From Polychytrium aggregatum (taxonomy: Eukaryota; Chytridiomycota; Chytridiomycetes; Polychytriales): a DNA stretch of 64,000 nt. The DNA is taken from the NCBI RefSeq assembly GCF_025602895.1, contig NW_026516245.1, positions 322,501 through 386,500 on the forward strand. Direction: 5' to 3'. Shown in pieces: positions 47,741 through 58,300 of this stretch (position 1 is its first letter; every line of letters starts with the position of its first letter). Below the pieces are notes generated by a model. The model searched no databases. It was not told the origin of the DNA and saw nothing but the letters and a program-made list of their open reading frames with translations. A program made the position numbers and the translations under genes.

Positions 47741-47862
47741 TGTAGGAGATGGTATCTCCGACGCTGTGCTGCGCGTACTGCGCGTACTGCGCGGCGCAGT
47801 GGGTCGTGACCTGTGCTGCGCTTTGCGTTTTCACGCACCGCAGGCAGGCCACCGCAGGGTAT

Positions 47863-48653
47863 TGTTAGAGTCCAAAGGGGACTCAACGGCAAAAGAAGAA
47901 GTGAGCTCGAAGTGAGCTCAGGGAAAGCAAGGGTAGAGTCCGAAGTGGACTCGGAGAGGGAGCGAGGGAAGCAAAGATCCGTTCAAGATAAGACTTGTCT
48001 CGAAATGAGACGTGAGGAACACTCAGAGAATAAAGTAGAAGGCACTTTATTTAGTCCTATTTTGAACGCTAAGGTTCGACTACACATCGCGGGGGTCAGG
48101 CTATTTATAGACAAGTCCGGACTTGGCAGCGAAGGGCGGCCAAGGGAGGGAAAAGTGGGCGATCGAGCAGGGCGAAGGGGGCGATGCACGAACGAGGGCC
48201 GAGAAGGACCACCGAGACAGGCAGAGAACCAAAGCGAGAGAGGCGCAAGCAAAAGCGAAGCACCTGGCAGGAGAAACGTGCAAAGGCGAAGCAATGTGAC
48301 TCAACGTCCAAGAAGCGGATTGGTCAAGTATAAGGTTGGGGCAAATGCATGCGAGATGAACAAGAGATCGGGGCGGTCAGGCAGGTCATGAGTCACCGGT
48401 GGGGGGACACATGACCGGCAGCCGAATTGCAACCAATCGCAGCAAGGCGCGTGCACAAACAAACCGGCGCGTGCGAAGAAGACAAAGGAAGCGGAGCAGC
48501 GCGGGAAAACGGAAGTGCGGAAGGAGCGGAAAAGACAGGCAAAAGGCGGAAAATCGGAGGGGAACTGCAAGGCTACACACAAACAAACAGAAAGGCAAAA
48601 GAATAGCCAAGTGTGCAGTCAAAGTGGAGAACAAGCAGGAGCTATCCCTAACA
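47863..48653 (-). repeat. 3' LTR of element B (791 bp)
   Basis: Starts TGTTAG and ends CTAACA on the plus strand. The polypurine tract read on the minus strand, AAGGAAGGGGATGA, lies just outside at 48654-48667. Confidence 0.93.
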
Positions 48654-48665
48654 TCATCCCCTTCC

Positions 48666-51600
48666 TTAGCGACGAACTCCGGACGTCGCCTTCGGCTTTG
48701 AGGGATAGCGAAGGTGGAAGTCAGCAACAAGATCAGTGGCGTGGGAAACATTGGCAGCGGGCTCCCAAGACCGGTCAGTCTCGGAATAGCCCTTCCACTG
48801 AACCAAGTACTGTAAGCGACCACGGAAGAGCCGAGAATCGAGAACAGTCTCGACCTCAAACTCTTCCTGGGAGTTAACAAGAATGGGAGGTGGTTCTGGT
48901 TGGGTGAACTCGGGAACAATGTCCTTCGTTCGGGGTTCAAGGAGGGATACATGGAAAACGGGGTGAACTTTAAGTGTGGAAGGGAGTTTAAGCTCAAAGG
49001 CAACGGGGTTGATGCGGCGAAGAACTTTAAAGGGGCCAAGCTTTTTCTGGTCAAGCTTGTTGGAGGGACGAAGGGTGCGAATGTGGCGACGATCCAGAAA
49101 AACGAGGTCGCCAACGGAGATGTCGGGAGTGGGGAGACGGGATTTGTTGGCCTGCACAGTGTAGGACTCTTGGGCAACCCGGAGGTTGGCCTTGAGATCC
49201 TCGAGAACGGTCTGAAGTCGGTCGACACGTTCTTCGGCAGAGGGCACAACAGAGGGATCACGAATGATAGAGGGATCGAAAATGGGGTGATGGCCATGGA
49301 CTGCAAAGAAGGGAGTCATGCCAGTGGAGGTGTTTTCCGAGTTGTTGTAAGTGAACTCGGCAAGGGGAAGGTGAAGGGTCCAGTCGTCTTGCAGGTAATT
49401 GCAATGGATACGCAAATACTGCTCGATGACCTGGTTGAGAACCTCGGTCGAACCGTCGGTCTCGGGGTGGAAGGCAGAAGAAAGGGAAATCTTCGTCTTC
49501 AGAAGCTCATTGAAGCGCCTCCAGAAGGCCGAAGTAAACTGAGTTCCTCGGTCCGAAACAATAGACCGGGGACAACCATGCAAGCGGAAGATGTGGGAGA
49601 GGAAGAGTTCGGCGGTTTGCTCGCCTGTAACCGTCTTCGTGGTGGGCACAAAGTGTGCTTGTTTGGACAGGCGGTCCTTAACCACGAAGATCGAGTCAAA
49701 ACCGTTCGAAGGTGGGAGATCCGTGATGAAGTCCATCGACAGGTCCCACCAACGTTCGGAAGGAACGGGGAGAGGATGAAGTAAACCATAAGGGGAGTGA
49801 CGGGACGGCTTGGCTCGCTGGCACGCTTCACAATTAGCAATGAAGCGACGCACAGACTTACGAAGCCGGGGCCAGTGAAAGTCCCGGGAGACGAGCTCAA
49901 CGGTCTTGGCAAGACCAAAGTGACCAGCGGCAGCGGAGCAGTGACGTTGCTCAAACACTTTGAGCTGGAGCTCGGGGGAAGGGACAACGATCAGGTCTTT
50001 AAAGTAAAGGAGACCGTCACGGAAGGAGTAATCGCCATCAAGACGTTTGGCGTTAAAGTCAGAAAGGAGGGAACAAGAAAGGGTGGCAGCTCGAATCTCG
50101 GAAAGAAAGTCGGGATTCGAGCCGATAACAGTGATGCTGTCGAGAGAAATAGACTCGAACAGCTGAAGGAAGTTGGTGGAGTGGAGGGAGTCACCAGGCT
50201 TTATCTCAAAGTCAGAACGGCGACTGAGAGCATCGGCTTTGGTGTTGAGACGACCAGGGCGGTGGTAAATGCGAAAAGCAAAGTCAGAAAGGAATTGGGC
50301 CCACCGGAACTGGCGGCGAGAAAGTTGAGAAGCGGCAGTGAACCGGGTAAGGTTCTGATGATCAGAGAAAACAAGAGTGGGAATATCAGGGTCGGCAGCC
50401 ATCAAGTAATGACGCCAGGCGGTAAAGGAATCGACAATGGCGAGGAGCTCTTTGTCGTGAGTGTCATAATTCACCTCGGCGGGACGGAATTGCCGAGAGT
50501 GAAAAGCAACGGGGTGAAGAGCGCCGTCAGGGTCAAACTGAGAAAGGACGGCACCCAAAGCAAAGTCAGAAGCATCGGGCTCGATGACAGCGGGTTTAGA
50601 GAAATCAAAGTATCGAAGAATAGGTGCGGAAGTGAAGGAAAGTTTAAGAGAATCAAAAGCCTCTTGGGCCTCGGGAGACCAAGAGAAGGTGGAGGATTTG
50701 GTAGTGAGGGAAGTCAAAGGACGAGCAAGTGCGGAAAAGTCCTTGACGAAGCGGCGGTAAAAGTTTGCGAAACCAATAAAGACTTGGATATCGCGAGCAG
50801 AAGAGGGAACAGGCCAAAGGGAAACGGCCTCGACCTTGGCAGGGTCCATTTTGATGCCATCGGCAGAAATGATCATGCCGAGAAAGTCAACTTCAGAAAG
50901 GTCAAAAGAACACTTGGCCGGATTGACCTTAAGGGAGTGTTCACGAAGGCGAGAGAGAACAAGCTTAACATGCTCCTCATGCTCCTGGGGATCTTTTGAG
51001 AAGATCAGGATGTCGTCAAGATAAATGACAACACAGACACCAAGGAGGTCCGAGAAGATGTCGTTCATAAAAAACTGAAAAGCAGCGGGGGCATTCGAAA
51101 GACCAAAGGGGATAACATTGTACTCAAATGAGCCAGATTTGCAAACAAAAGCAGTCTTCCACTCATCGCCCTTCTTGACACGAACCAAGTGGTAAGCATC
51201 AGGAAGGTCGAGGTGTGAGAAGACGCGGGCAGAAGAAAGTTTATCCAGAAGATCCTGGAAGAGGGGAAGTGGGTAACGGTTCTTCTTCGTGATGGCATTG
51301 AGGCCTCGGTAGTCGACGCAAAGGCGAAGACCACCATTGGGCTTCTTCACGAAGAAGCAGGGAGCACCAACGGGAGAAGAGGATTTGGAGATCCAACCAC
51401 GTGCGAGGGCGTTGGTCAGATACTCCGAAAGAGCAGATTCCTCGGCCGGGGACAAAGGATAGACTTTCCCCGGCTTTGGCAAACGAGGTTCCTTTCCATC
51501 CTCGGTCCGTACAAACTCAATGGACAAGTCATACGGACGATGAGGAGGCAAGGAAGAAGGAGGGTCAGACTTGAGGCTGAAAACGTCGCCAAACTCATTG

Positions 51601-52544
51601 TATTTGAGTGGGACGCCTCGAGAGTCAACAGGGGTGCCAGACTCGGCATACACCTTCGTCGTGAGCACGGACCTTATCGACACCGTAGGATACGTCTCCG
51701 GCGAAGGAGGACGGATATCCATTTGGGCAGCGAAAATGTCGAGCTTGTCTTCCCGTGCAAGACGGAGAAGACTCGCCGCATTAACGAGCTCAATGTCGGG
51801 TGAAGATAAAGCCGTTGGCTCTTCAGAAAGCGAAGCAGAGTCAAGGCGGGAAGAAAGGGAAGGCGAAGTGCCAAAGGAGGGAACCGGTGTAAGGGAAGGA
51901 CCGGAGGGAGGAGGAGTCAAAGGCGAAGTGCCCGAAGGGGGAGGCGAGGAGCCGGAAGCGGACGGAGTGTCCAAGGAAGAAGCAGAGACATCCGCGAGGA
52001 TGTGTCCATCAGCAAGGCAAGAGGGATCGGAGAATGAAAGGGAGAGGGACTTCCAATTAACAACTGGATTATGCAAGCGCATCCAGGGAAGACCAAGAGT
52101 GATGGGAGTGGTGGAGAGTCGAGTCACAAGAAAAGAAATCGACTCGGTGTGGGAACCAATGGTCAGAGTCAAAGGCGCGGTTTGGAAACGAATGAAACCG
52201 GCCGAAGAACCATCAGCAAGGGAAACGGAGTAAGGAGTAGAAAGAGGGATAAGAGAGAGTTTATGGAGATCGGCAAAGGCAGGATCAATGAGGGCAAGAG
52301 CGGAACATCCATCATCAATAAAAACAGAAAGGGAGATGGAGACCGGGCCAGAAAGACTCATGACGATAAGAGTGGCCGGAAGAAGAAGCTTATCGTCCGA
52401 TAGTGACGAGTCAGAGGGGGAAGATGTTCGTATCGCCGAACAGACCACCTCGCTTACTTGCGAGGTGCTGCTCGGCTGTGAGCATTTCCCGAGTTCCGTT
52501 TGACCAGAACCGGGCACTGCTGAACATCGCGACTGCCGGGACAA
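48666..52544 (-). CDS. pol: Pol of element B
   Basis: Polyprotein of about 1290 residues in the -1 frame relative to gag; the frame opens with TTG and lacks an early ATG, again fitting frameshift expression. Domains in order: protease-like segment with FIDDGCSALALIDPAF (DDG in place of the usual D-S/T-G); a long Ser/Pro-rich linker; reverse transcriptase (LCVDYRGLNAITKKNRYPLP, catalytic YLDDILIFS); RNase H (EPDASDFALGAVLSQ); integrase HHCC finger (HFGLAKTVELV, CEACQRAK) and DDE residues (MDFITDLP, VSDRGTQFTS, DGSTEVLNQVIEQYL); GPY/F-like LGPFKVLRRI and HPVFHVSLLEPR; chromodomain (FEVETVLDSRLFRGRLQYLV, QWKGYSETDRSWEP). Open along its whole length. Confidence 0.94.
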   Translation of the reverse strand: MSRQSRCSAVPGSGQTELGKCSQPSSTSQVSEVVCSAIRTSSPSDSSLSDDKLLLPATLIVMSLSGPVSISLSVFIDDGCSALALIDPAFADLHKLSLIPLSTPYSVSLADGSSAGFIRFQTAPLTLTIGSHTESISFLVTRLSTTPITLGLPWMRLHNPVVNWKSLSLSFSDPSCLADGHILADVSASSLDTPSASGSSPPPSGTSPLTPPPSGPSLTPVPSFGTSPSLSSRLDSASLSEEPTALSSPDIELVNAASLLRLAREDKLDIFAAQMDIRPPSPETYPTVSIRSVLTTKVYAESGTPVDSRGVPLKYNEFGDVFSLKSDPPSSLPPHRPYDLSIEFVRTEDGKEPRLPKPGKVYPLSPAEESALSEYLTNALARGWISKSSSPVGAPCFFVKKPNGGLRLCVDYRGLNAITKKNRYPLPLFQDLLDKLSSARVFSHLDLPDAYHLVRVKKGDEWKTAFVCKSGSFEYNVIPFGLSNAPAAFQFFMNDIFSDLLGVCVVIYLDDILIFSKDPQEHEEHVKLVLSRLREHSLKVNPAKCSFDLSEVDFLGMIISADGIKMDPAKVEAVSLWPVPSSARDIQVFIGFANFYRRFVKDFSALARPLTSLTTKSSTFSWSPEAQEAFDSLKLSFTSAPILRYFDFSKPAVIEPDASDFALGAVLSQFDPDGALHPVAFHSRQFRPAEVNYDTHDKELLAIVDSFTAWRHYLMAADPDIPTLVFSDHQNLTRFTAASQLSRRQFRWAQFLSDFAFRIYHRPGRLNTKADALSRRSDFEIKPGDSLHSTNFLQLFESISLDSITVIGSNPDFLSEIRAATLSCSLLSDFNAKRLDGDYSFRDGLLYFKDLIVVPSPELQLKVFEQRHCSAAAGHFGLAKTVELVSRDFHWPRLRKSVRRFIANCEACQRAKPSRHSPYGLLHPLPVPSERWWDLSMDFITDLPPSNGFDSIFVVKDRLSKQAHFVPTTKTVTGEQTAELFLSHIFRLHGCPRSIVSDRGTQFTSAFWRRFNELLKTKISLSSAFHPETDGSTEVLNQVIEQYLRIHCNYLQDDWTLHLPLAEFTYNNSENTSTGMTPFFAVHGHHPIFDPSIIRDPSVVPSAEERVDRLQTVLEDLKANLRVAQESYTVQANKSRLPTPDISVGDLVFLDRRHIRTLRPSNKLDQKKLGPFKVLRRINPVAFELKLPSTLKVHPVFHVSLLEPRTKDIVPEFTQPEPPPILVNSQEEFEVETVLDSRLFRGRLQYLVQWKGYSETDRSWEPAANVSHATDLVADFHLRYPSKPKATSGVRR

Positions 52545-53408
52545 GACTTTTCCCCGCAGTACAAGCAGAGACCCTGCTCACGACGTCGCTTTTTCTCGAC
52601 GTCGGAGAGCTTAGCAGGGCGGACCGAGACAGAGTCAAGGTCCATGGGAGTGGGTGCAGAAGAGGAGGAAGAAGAAACATGCGCGGGAGAATGGTGGTGA
52701 TGGGGAGCAGAGCGAGAAGAAGGAGGAGGAGGTTGGGAACGGGAGGAGACCTTGAGACGATGGAGGGCATCGTCGTACTCGACCGCTGCCTTGATCAACT
52801 CGGGCAAGGAAGCGGGAGCGGGGCGGAGACCGATGAGGTGGAACTTGACCTCAGACTTCAAACCCTCCTTGAAGAAGTGCATCTTGGTGGGTTCGTCAGT
52901 CTGGACGCGGGCGGCGAGCTGGACGAAGCGGGTGGCGAAGGCTTGGCAGGACTTGAGCTGGACCAAGCGTTTGAGGTCGTTCAAGGCCTTATCTTGCGAG
53001 GAGGCCGTGTCCTCACCGAAGGTCGACTTGAGGGCAACTTCAAAATCCGCGAAGGAAGCCGGGAAGCGGTTGGCCATATAAAAGGCGGCCTCGTACCATT
53101 TGAAAGCTTCGCCGCGGAGGAAGGAGGTGGCATAAAGGACCTTCTGGCGCTCGGGCGCAAAGAAGGCAGGATCGGCGAGGAAGACGAGGTGGCACTGGGC
53201 GAGGAAGGCCGTCGTCTCGTCGCGGGAACCTAGGAACTCCTTGGGCTTGTTCACCTGGTAGACCTGGCGGGGAGCGGCGGCGGGAGCTTGCAGATCTTGG
53301 ATCTGACGATGGAGAGCAGCGTTCTGGGTCATGAGGGCGTTCATACGCTCCTCCATGCGCGCCAGGTACGCATTGAGATCTGCCGGGGGTGCAGCAGGCT
53401 CAGCCATC
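52454..53408 (-). CDS. gag: Gag of element B
   Basis: Capsid/nucleocapsid protein. The first ATG of the frame (53408) begins MAEPAAPPADLNAYLARMEE and gives 317 residues; the open frame extends upstream without ATG. A coiled N-terminal segment is followed by the Gag domain (AFKWYEAAFYMANR, LVQLKSCQAFATRFVQLAAR) and a Ser/Pro/His-rich tract. The C-terminal Cys motif CLYCGEKSCPGSRDVQQC is a variant zinc knuckle. Overlaps pol by about 90 nt. Confidence 0.9.
52460..52490 (-). promoter_or_regulatory. Predicted -1 frameshift signal, gag-pol of element B
   Basis: Heptamer G GGA AAT (plus 52484-52490, read on minus) is in gag phase (TCG GGA AAT). A hairpin CACCTCGC/GCGAGGTG with a 6-nt loop lies 16 nt further on (plus 52467-52446). 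The gag TAA falls in its loop and 3' arm. The spacer is longer than usual, so support is weaker than for element A. Confidence 0.55.
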
Positions 53409-53464
53409 GGATCGACGAGGGAAAGAGAGGCGAAAGAAGAAGAAAGGCCGGGAAGCCAAGAGGG

Positions 53465-53476
53465 AGCGTTCAAAAT
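53465..53476 (-). other. Self-complementary primer-binding site of element B
   Basis: Two nt after the 5' LTR, sense ATTTTGAACGCT. It is a perfect 12-nt complement of AGCGTTCAAAAT in the LTR (plus 53675-53686), the predicted RNA 5' end. Confidence 0.75.
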
Positions 53477-53478
53477 GA

Positions 53479-54268
53479 TGTTAGAGTCCAAAGGGGACTC
53501 AACGGCAAAAGAAGAAGTGAGCTCGAAGTGAGCTCAGGGAAAGCAAGGGTAGAGTCCGAAGTGGACTCGGAGAGGGAGCGAGGGAAGCAAAGATCCGTTC
53601 AAGATAAGACTTGTCTCGAAATGAGACGTGAGGAACACTCAGAGAATAAAGTAGAAGGCACTTTATTTAGTCCTATTTTGAACGCTAAGGTTCGACTACA
53701 CATCGCGGGGGTCAGGCTATTTATAGACAAGTCCGGACTTGGCAGCGAAGGGCGGCCAAGGGAGGGAAAAGTGGGCGATCGAGCAGGGCGAAGGGGGCGA
53801 TGCACGAACGAGGGCCGAGAAGGACCACCGAGACAGGCAGAGAACCAAAGCGAGAGAGGCGCAAGCAAAAGCGAAGCACCTGGCAGGAGAAACGTGCAAA
53901 GGCGAAGCAATGTGACTCAACGTCCAAGAAGCGGATTGGTCAAGTATAAGGTTGGGGCAAATGCATGCGAGATGAACAAGAGATCGGGGCGGTCAGGCAG
54001 GTCATGAGTCACCGGTGGGGGGACACATGACCGGCAGCCGAATTGCAACCAATCGCAGCAAGGCGCGTGCACAAACAAACCGGCGCGTGCGAAGAAGACA
54101 AAGGAAGCGGAGCAGCGCGGGAAACGGAAGTGCGGAAGGAGCGGAAATGGCAGGCAAAAGGCGGAAAATCGGAGGGGAACTGCAAAGCTACACACAAACA
54201 AACAGAAAGGCAAAAGAACAGCCAAGTGTGCAGTCAAAGTGGAGAACAAGCAGAAGCTATCCCTAACA
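53479..54268 (-). repeat. 5' LTR of element B (790 bp)
   Basis: Same as the 3' LTR except for about six changes, all within roughly 150 bp of the outer (U3) end. Confidence 0.93.
53662..53725 (-). promoter_or_regulatory. LTR promoter of element B: TATA box, predicted RNA start and AATAAA
   Basis: On the minus strand TATAAATA (plus 53725-53718) precedes AGCGTTCAAAAT (from 53686) by 39 nt, and AATAAA follows at 53667-53662. The order TATA, start, poly(A) signal fits U3-R with a short R. Confidence 0.65.
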
Positions 54269-54447
54269 GTTGCCCCCGTTCCCCCCGTTTGTCTGGAGTT
54301 CGGTTTTATCGTGAATAAACGTAAGTGCTCCCCGAGCTCACCCGTCCGCTAGAGTAGCCTAGCACCGCCCTGTTCTGCCCCGTCCTGTCTTGTCTTGTAC
54401 CCCCTCCCTCCCCGTCTTGCCCCAACGTCCCAGTAGTGGACGTTACA
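54269..54447 (+). repeat. Second part of the 5' LTR of A2
   Basis: Resumes at LTR base 131 (GTTGCCCCCG) after element B, whereas the first part stops at base 122. Eight bases are missing between them. Confidence 0.9.
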
Positions 54448-54569
54448 TGGTAGCATCGGAAATCCTCGTCTTGTTTTCGTCCTGTTTGTCCTCTTTCTAG
54501 ATCCTCAAGCTGGATCCCGCCTCTCTTGCCGACCGACTCTCCTCTCTGTCCCTGGAGCCTGCCCCTGCC

Positions 54570-55391
54570 ATGAGCAACCCCCGCCCACTTCCGGAAGCCT
54601 TCCTCAAGACCTTCCGTGCCCCAGTGTTTACTGGGAAGAGCCGCTCCTCCTCGGTGGAGGACTGGCTGCAGCAACTCGAGGACTACCTCGATGCTGCCCA
54701 AGTCGCCCCCACCCACCACATCGTCGCCGCCAAGCTCTGCTTAAAGGACCAGGCGTACCGTTGGTACCGCCGCCAAGGGTTCGACGAGCAGAGCGAAGGT
54801 GTGTTTGACGACTTCAAGGACCGCCTCCGTCGCCGCTTCGGCAGCCCCAATGCTGAACTCATTGCCCGTGACAAGCTATACTCTCTCGTGCAGCGTGGTT
54901 CTGTGACCCGCTACATCGAGGAGTTTGAAGACCTCTCCTCCCAGATTGAGGAGCTGGGCTCTGCTGATGCGATGTACCTCTTCCAGAAGGGCCTCAAGCC
55001 CAAGATCAGAGAGTACATCGCCAGCAACCCTGATGCCCGCAAGTCCCTGGACGTGATGATGGACGTTGCCGAGAACCTCGACAACGTCCAGTACCATGGC
55101 CGCCAGTTCTACCCGCAGCTGGCAGGCGGCCATCGGTCTCATCACGTCCCAGCCCGTCCGCCTCGCCCGGCCCCGCCCGCAAGACCCATGCCTGAGCCCA
55201 TGGACGTTGACGTCAACGCCATGGAGGCTCGTGGCCCTCCCCGCTCCCGGTTCCAGCAAGCTGCCACTGTCTCCCCCAAGGACAGACAGAAGCAGGAGGA
55301 CCTCCGCCATGGTTCCTGCTTCTTCTGTCACCGACCGGGACACCAGGCCAAGGAGTGCCCCATGAAGTCGGGAAACGGCCGACCCTACTAG
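54570..55391 (+). CDS. gag: Gag of A2
   Basis: Translates identically to Gag of A1 over all 273 residues, including the CCHC knuckle [14 protein letters not shown]. Confidence 0.93.
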   Translation: MSNPRPLPEAFLKTFRAPVFTGKSRSSSVEDWLQQLEDYLDAAQVAPTHHIVAAKLCLKDQAYRWYRRQGFDEQSEGVFDDFKDRLRRRFGSPNAELIARDKLYSLVQRGSVTRYIEEFEDLSSQIEELGSADAMYLFQKGLKPKIREYIASNPDARKSLDVMMDVAENLDNVQYHGRQFYPQLAGGHRSHHVPARPPRPAPPARPMPEPMDVDVNAMEARGPPRSRFQQAATVSPKDRQKQEDLRHGSCFFCHRPGHQAKECPMKSGNGRPY

Positions 55392-58300
55392 GTGGCTCTG
55401 GAGCCCTAGTAGGAGACCAACGCCGTGGATTGCTCAATGCAGTCCACGCGTCTCCAGAGGAAGTTCACCTCGCCCCCTCCCCCGAAGGAGAAACAAACCA
55501 AGTGTTGTGCGTCGTGCGAGAGGTGCATGGTGGCGCAAGCCGCCTGCCTCTCCACGAACGTGAAGAGAAAACCAAAATTGAAAACCAAAACAAAAAAGAA
55601 AATCAAGAACCCTTGAGGGACAGGACCGCCTGTGCCCTCACCCCTGTCAAGTCGTGTGTGTCGGATGCTTCCGACATGTGTCCGCAAGCCGTGGACGTCG
55701 TGTGCAATGGCGTGCTGACGCCGCAGGCCCCCGCAATGGCCGAACCCTATCCAAAATGTCCGAGTGGCCGTGATGAAGCCAACCAAGACCAAGTGTCGCC
55801 CGTTCCCCCAAGTCAAGTCATGGTGCAGGAGGCTGTGCAGGAGGACCATGAAGAGTCCCTGCTGTACCTCCCTGCCACCGTCCAAGGTCACACCGTCCGA
55901 ATGATGGTGGACTCTGGAGCAAGCTGCAACTTTGTCAGCAGACGCTTGCTCCAGGAGCTCAACATACATGCAACCAAGAAGAAGTCGCCGATGAGTGTGG
56001 CGCTTGCAGACGATCGTGTGCAGCAGTGCACACACCAAGTGGTCCTGCGAGTGGCCCTCCATCCCAAGTACCATCCTGTCCTGTTGTTCCAAGTGATCGA
56101 CACCAAGTTCGATGCCATCCTCGGCATGAGCTGGCTTGCTCGTGCCGAGCCGACTCCAGTCGTCGACTGGAAAGGCCGCACTGTCCGTGTTGGCCCTGAC
56201 ATTGTCCTGCAGGGCATGGCCTCACCCAACATGCCACCTCTCCTCTCAGCCATGCAATTCAAGAGGCTGATCAAGAAGGACACGTCGTTCCTCTGTGTCG
56301 TGCGTGAGGTCGACGACACCGACCAAGCCGGTCCCGGTCCCCCGCCTGTGGTGACCAAGCTGCTCGACGAGTACAAGGACGTATTCCCCGACCAGTTGCC
56401 ACAATGCCTGCCACCCCAACGCACCGTCGATCATCGCATCGACATCGAACCAGGCTCGTCGCCTCCGTCAAGACCGACGTACCAACTGTCGCTGACGGAG
56501 ATGGACGAACTCAAGCGCCAGTTGGATGACCTCCTCGCCCATGGGTTCATCCGCCCGAGCCAGTCACCGTATGGTGCACCAGTGCTCTTTGTCAAGAAGA
56601 AAGAAGGTGATCTCAGGATGTGCGTCGACTATCGCGCACTAAACAAACAGACCATCAAGAACACCTACCCGTTGCCCAGGATCGACGAGTTGATGGATCG
56701 TCTGAGTGGAGCAAAGGTCTTTAGCAAGATAGACCTCCGCTCAGGCTACCATCAGATCCGCATCCACGAGGATGATGTCCACAAGACCGCCTTCAGGACT
56801 CGCTACGGACTGTACGAGTTCCTAGTGCTGCCGTTCGGATTGACGAACGCACCTGCCACGTTCATGCAGCTGATGAACGATGTGTTCCGCCAAGAGCTCG
56901 ACAACTCTGTCATCGTGTACCTGGATGATATCCTTGTGTACAGCAAGGATGAAGCGACCCATGAAGGTCATGTCGCCCGCGTGCTGGCCAAGCTACGCGA
57001 GCACAAGTTGTATGCCAAACTGTCCAAGTGTGAGTTCTTCAAGAATCAAGTCCCGTTCCTGGGACACGTTGTCTCAGGAAGAGGAATCGAAGTCGACCCC
57101 GCCAAGGTCAAGTCTGTGGTCGAGTGGCCGCCGCTCGCATGCGTCTCTGACGTGCAGTCGTTTCTCGGTCTCGTCAACTACTACCGCCGATTCATCCCCG
57201 ATCTGGCGCGCACTGCCGGTCCACTCACAGACCTACTCCGCAAAGAGTGCCCCTTCGTGTGGGACCACCCACAACGCCAAGCGTTCGAGACCCTCAAGCA
57301 CGCCTTGACGAACGCTCCTGTCCTCGCTGTGTTCGACCCGAACACGGATGTCTCCGTGCACACCGACGCCTCCGACTTTGCGGTGGGAGCTGTTTTGATG
57401 CAGGAGGGAAGGCCCGTTGCCTTCGAGTCGCGCAAACTGTCCCAACACGAGATCAACTATCCCGTGCACGAGAAGGAGCAGCTTGCGATCATCTACGCGC
57501 TGCAGAAGTTCCGAGTGTACCTCCACGGTACCGCCAAGCCCTTCAAGATTGTGACGGACCACCAGTCACTGCGTTACCTCGACACCAAGAAGAACCTGAG
57601 CCGACGCCAAGCGCGATGGATGGAGTTCCTCGCCGAGTACAACTACGAGGTTGTATACCAGAAAGGCAAACTCAATGTGGTGCCTGACGCACTGTCCCGA
57701 CGCCCCGACTACCAATTGGCGTCACTGTACGAGTCGACTGTCAGTGTCGACAACACGATGCTGGATGTTGTCCGAGACAACATCGCCAACGACAAACAGT
57801 TCGGAGAACTGTTCCGAAAGGTGTCTAAGCTCCCCAAGGACGACGAATCATCCGAGTACACAGTGCGTGATGGCCTGCTCCTCCTGAAGAAGGACAGCCG
57901 TGTCTGTGTGCCGGACATTCCGTCGTTGAAGACCAAGTTGCTCCAAGAGGTCCACGACTCGCCCCTCGCTGGACACTTTGGAGTCGAGAAGACATACGAC
58001 CGACTGGCCAAAGTCGCATACTGGCCTGGAATGAAGCGCACCGTCGAGAAGTACATCGAGTCCTGCCATACCTGCAAGATGGTCAAGTCACGCACGACCC
58101 GAGAGCAAGGATTGCTGCAACCCCTGCCTGTTCCCGACCGCCCCTGGACCAGCATGTCCATGGATCTCATCACGCATCTACCGACGACCAAGTTGGACCA
58201 CGATGCAATCGCTGTCTTTGTCGACAGGTTCAGCAAGATGGCACACTTTGTGCCGTGCCAGACGACATGCTCCGCGCCTGACCTTGCACTGCTGTTCTTC

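Larger units (their letters stand above)
47863..54268 (-). mobile_element. Ty3/gypsy chromovirus B, full-length
   Basis: Complete 6.4-kb element with two LTRs (5' LTR 53479-54268, 3' LTR 47863-48653 in element orientation), gag and pol. It sits inside the 5' LTR of A2. LTR ends are perfect inverted TGTTAG/CTAACA. The two LTRs differ by about five substitutions and one indel, so it is older than the A copies by that measure, yet it lies within A2. Confidence 0.94.
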
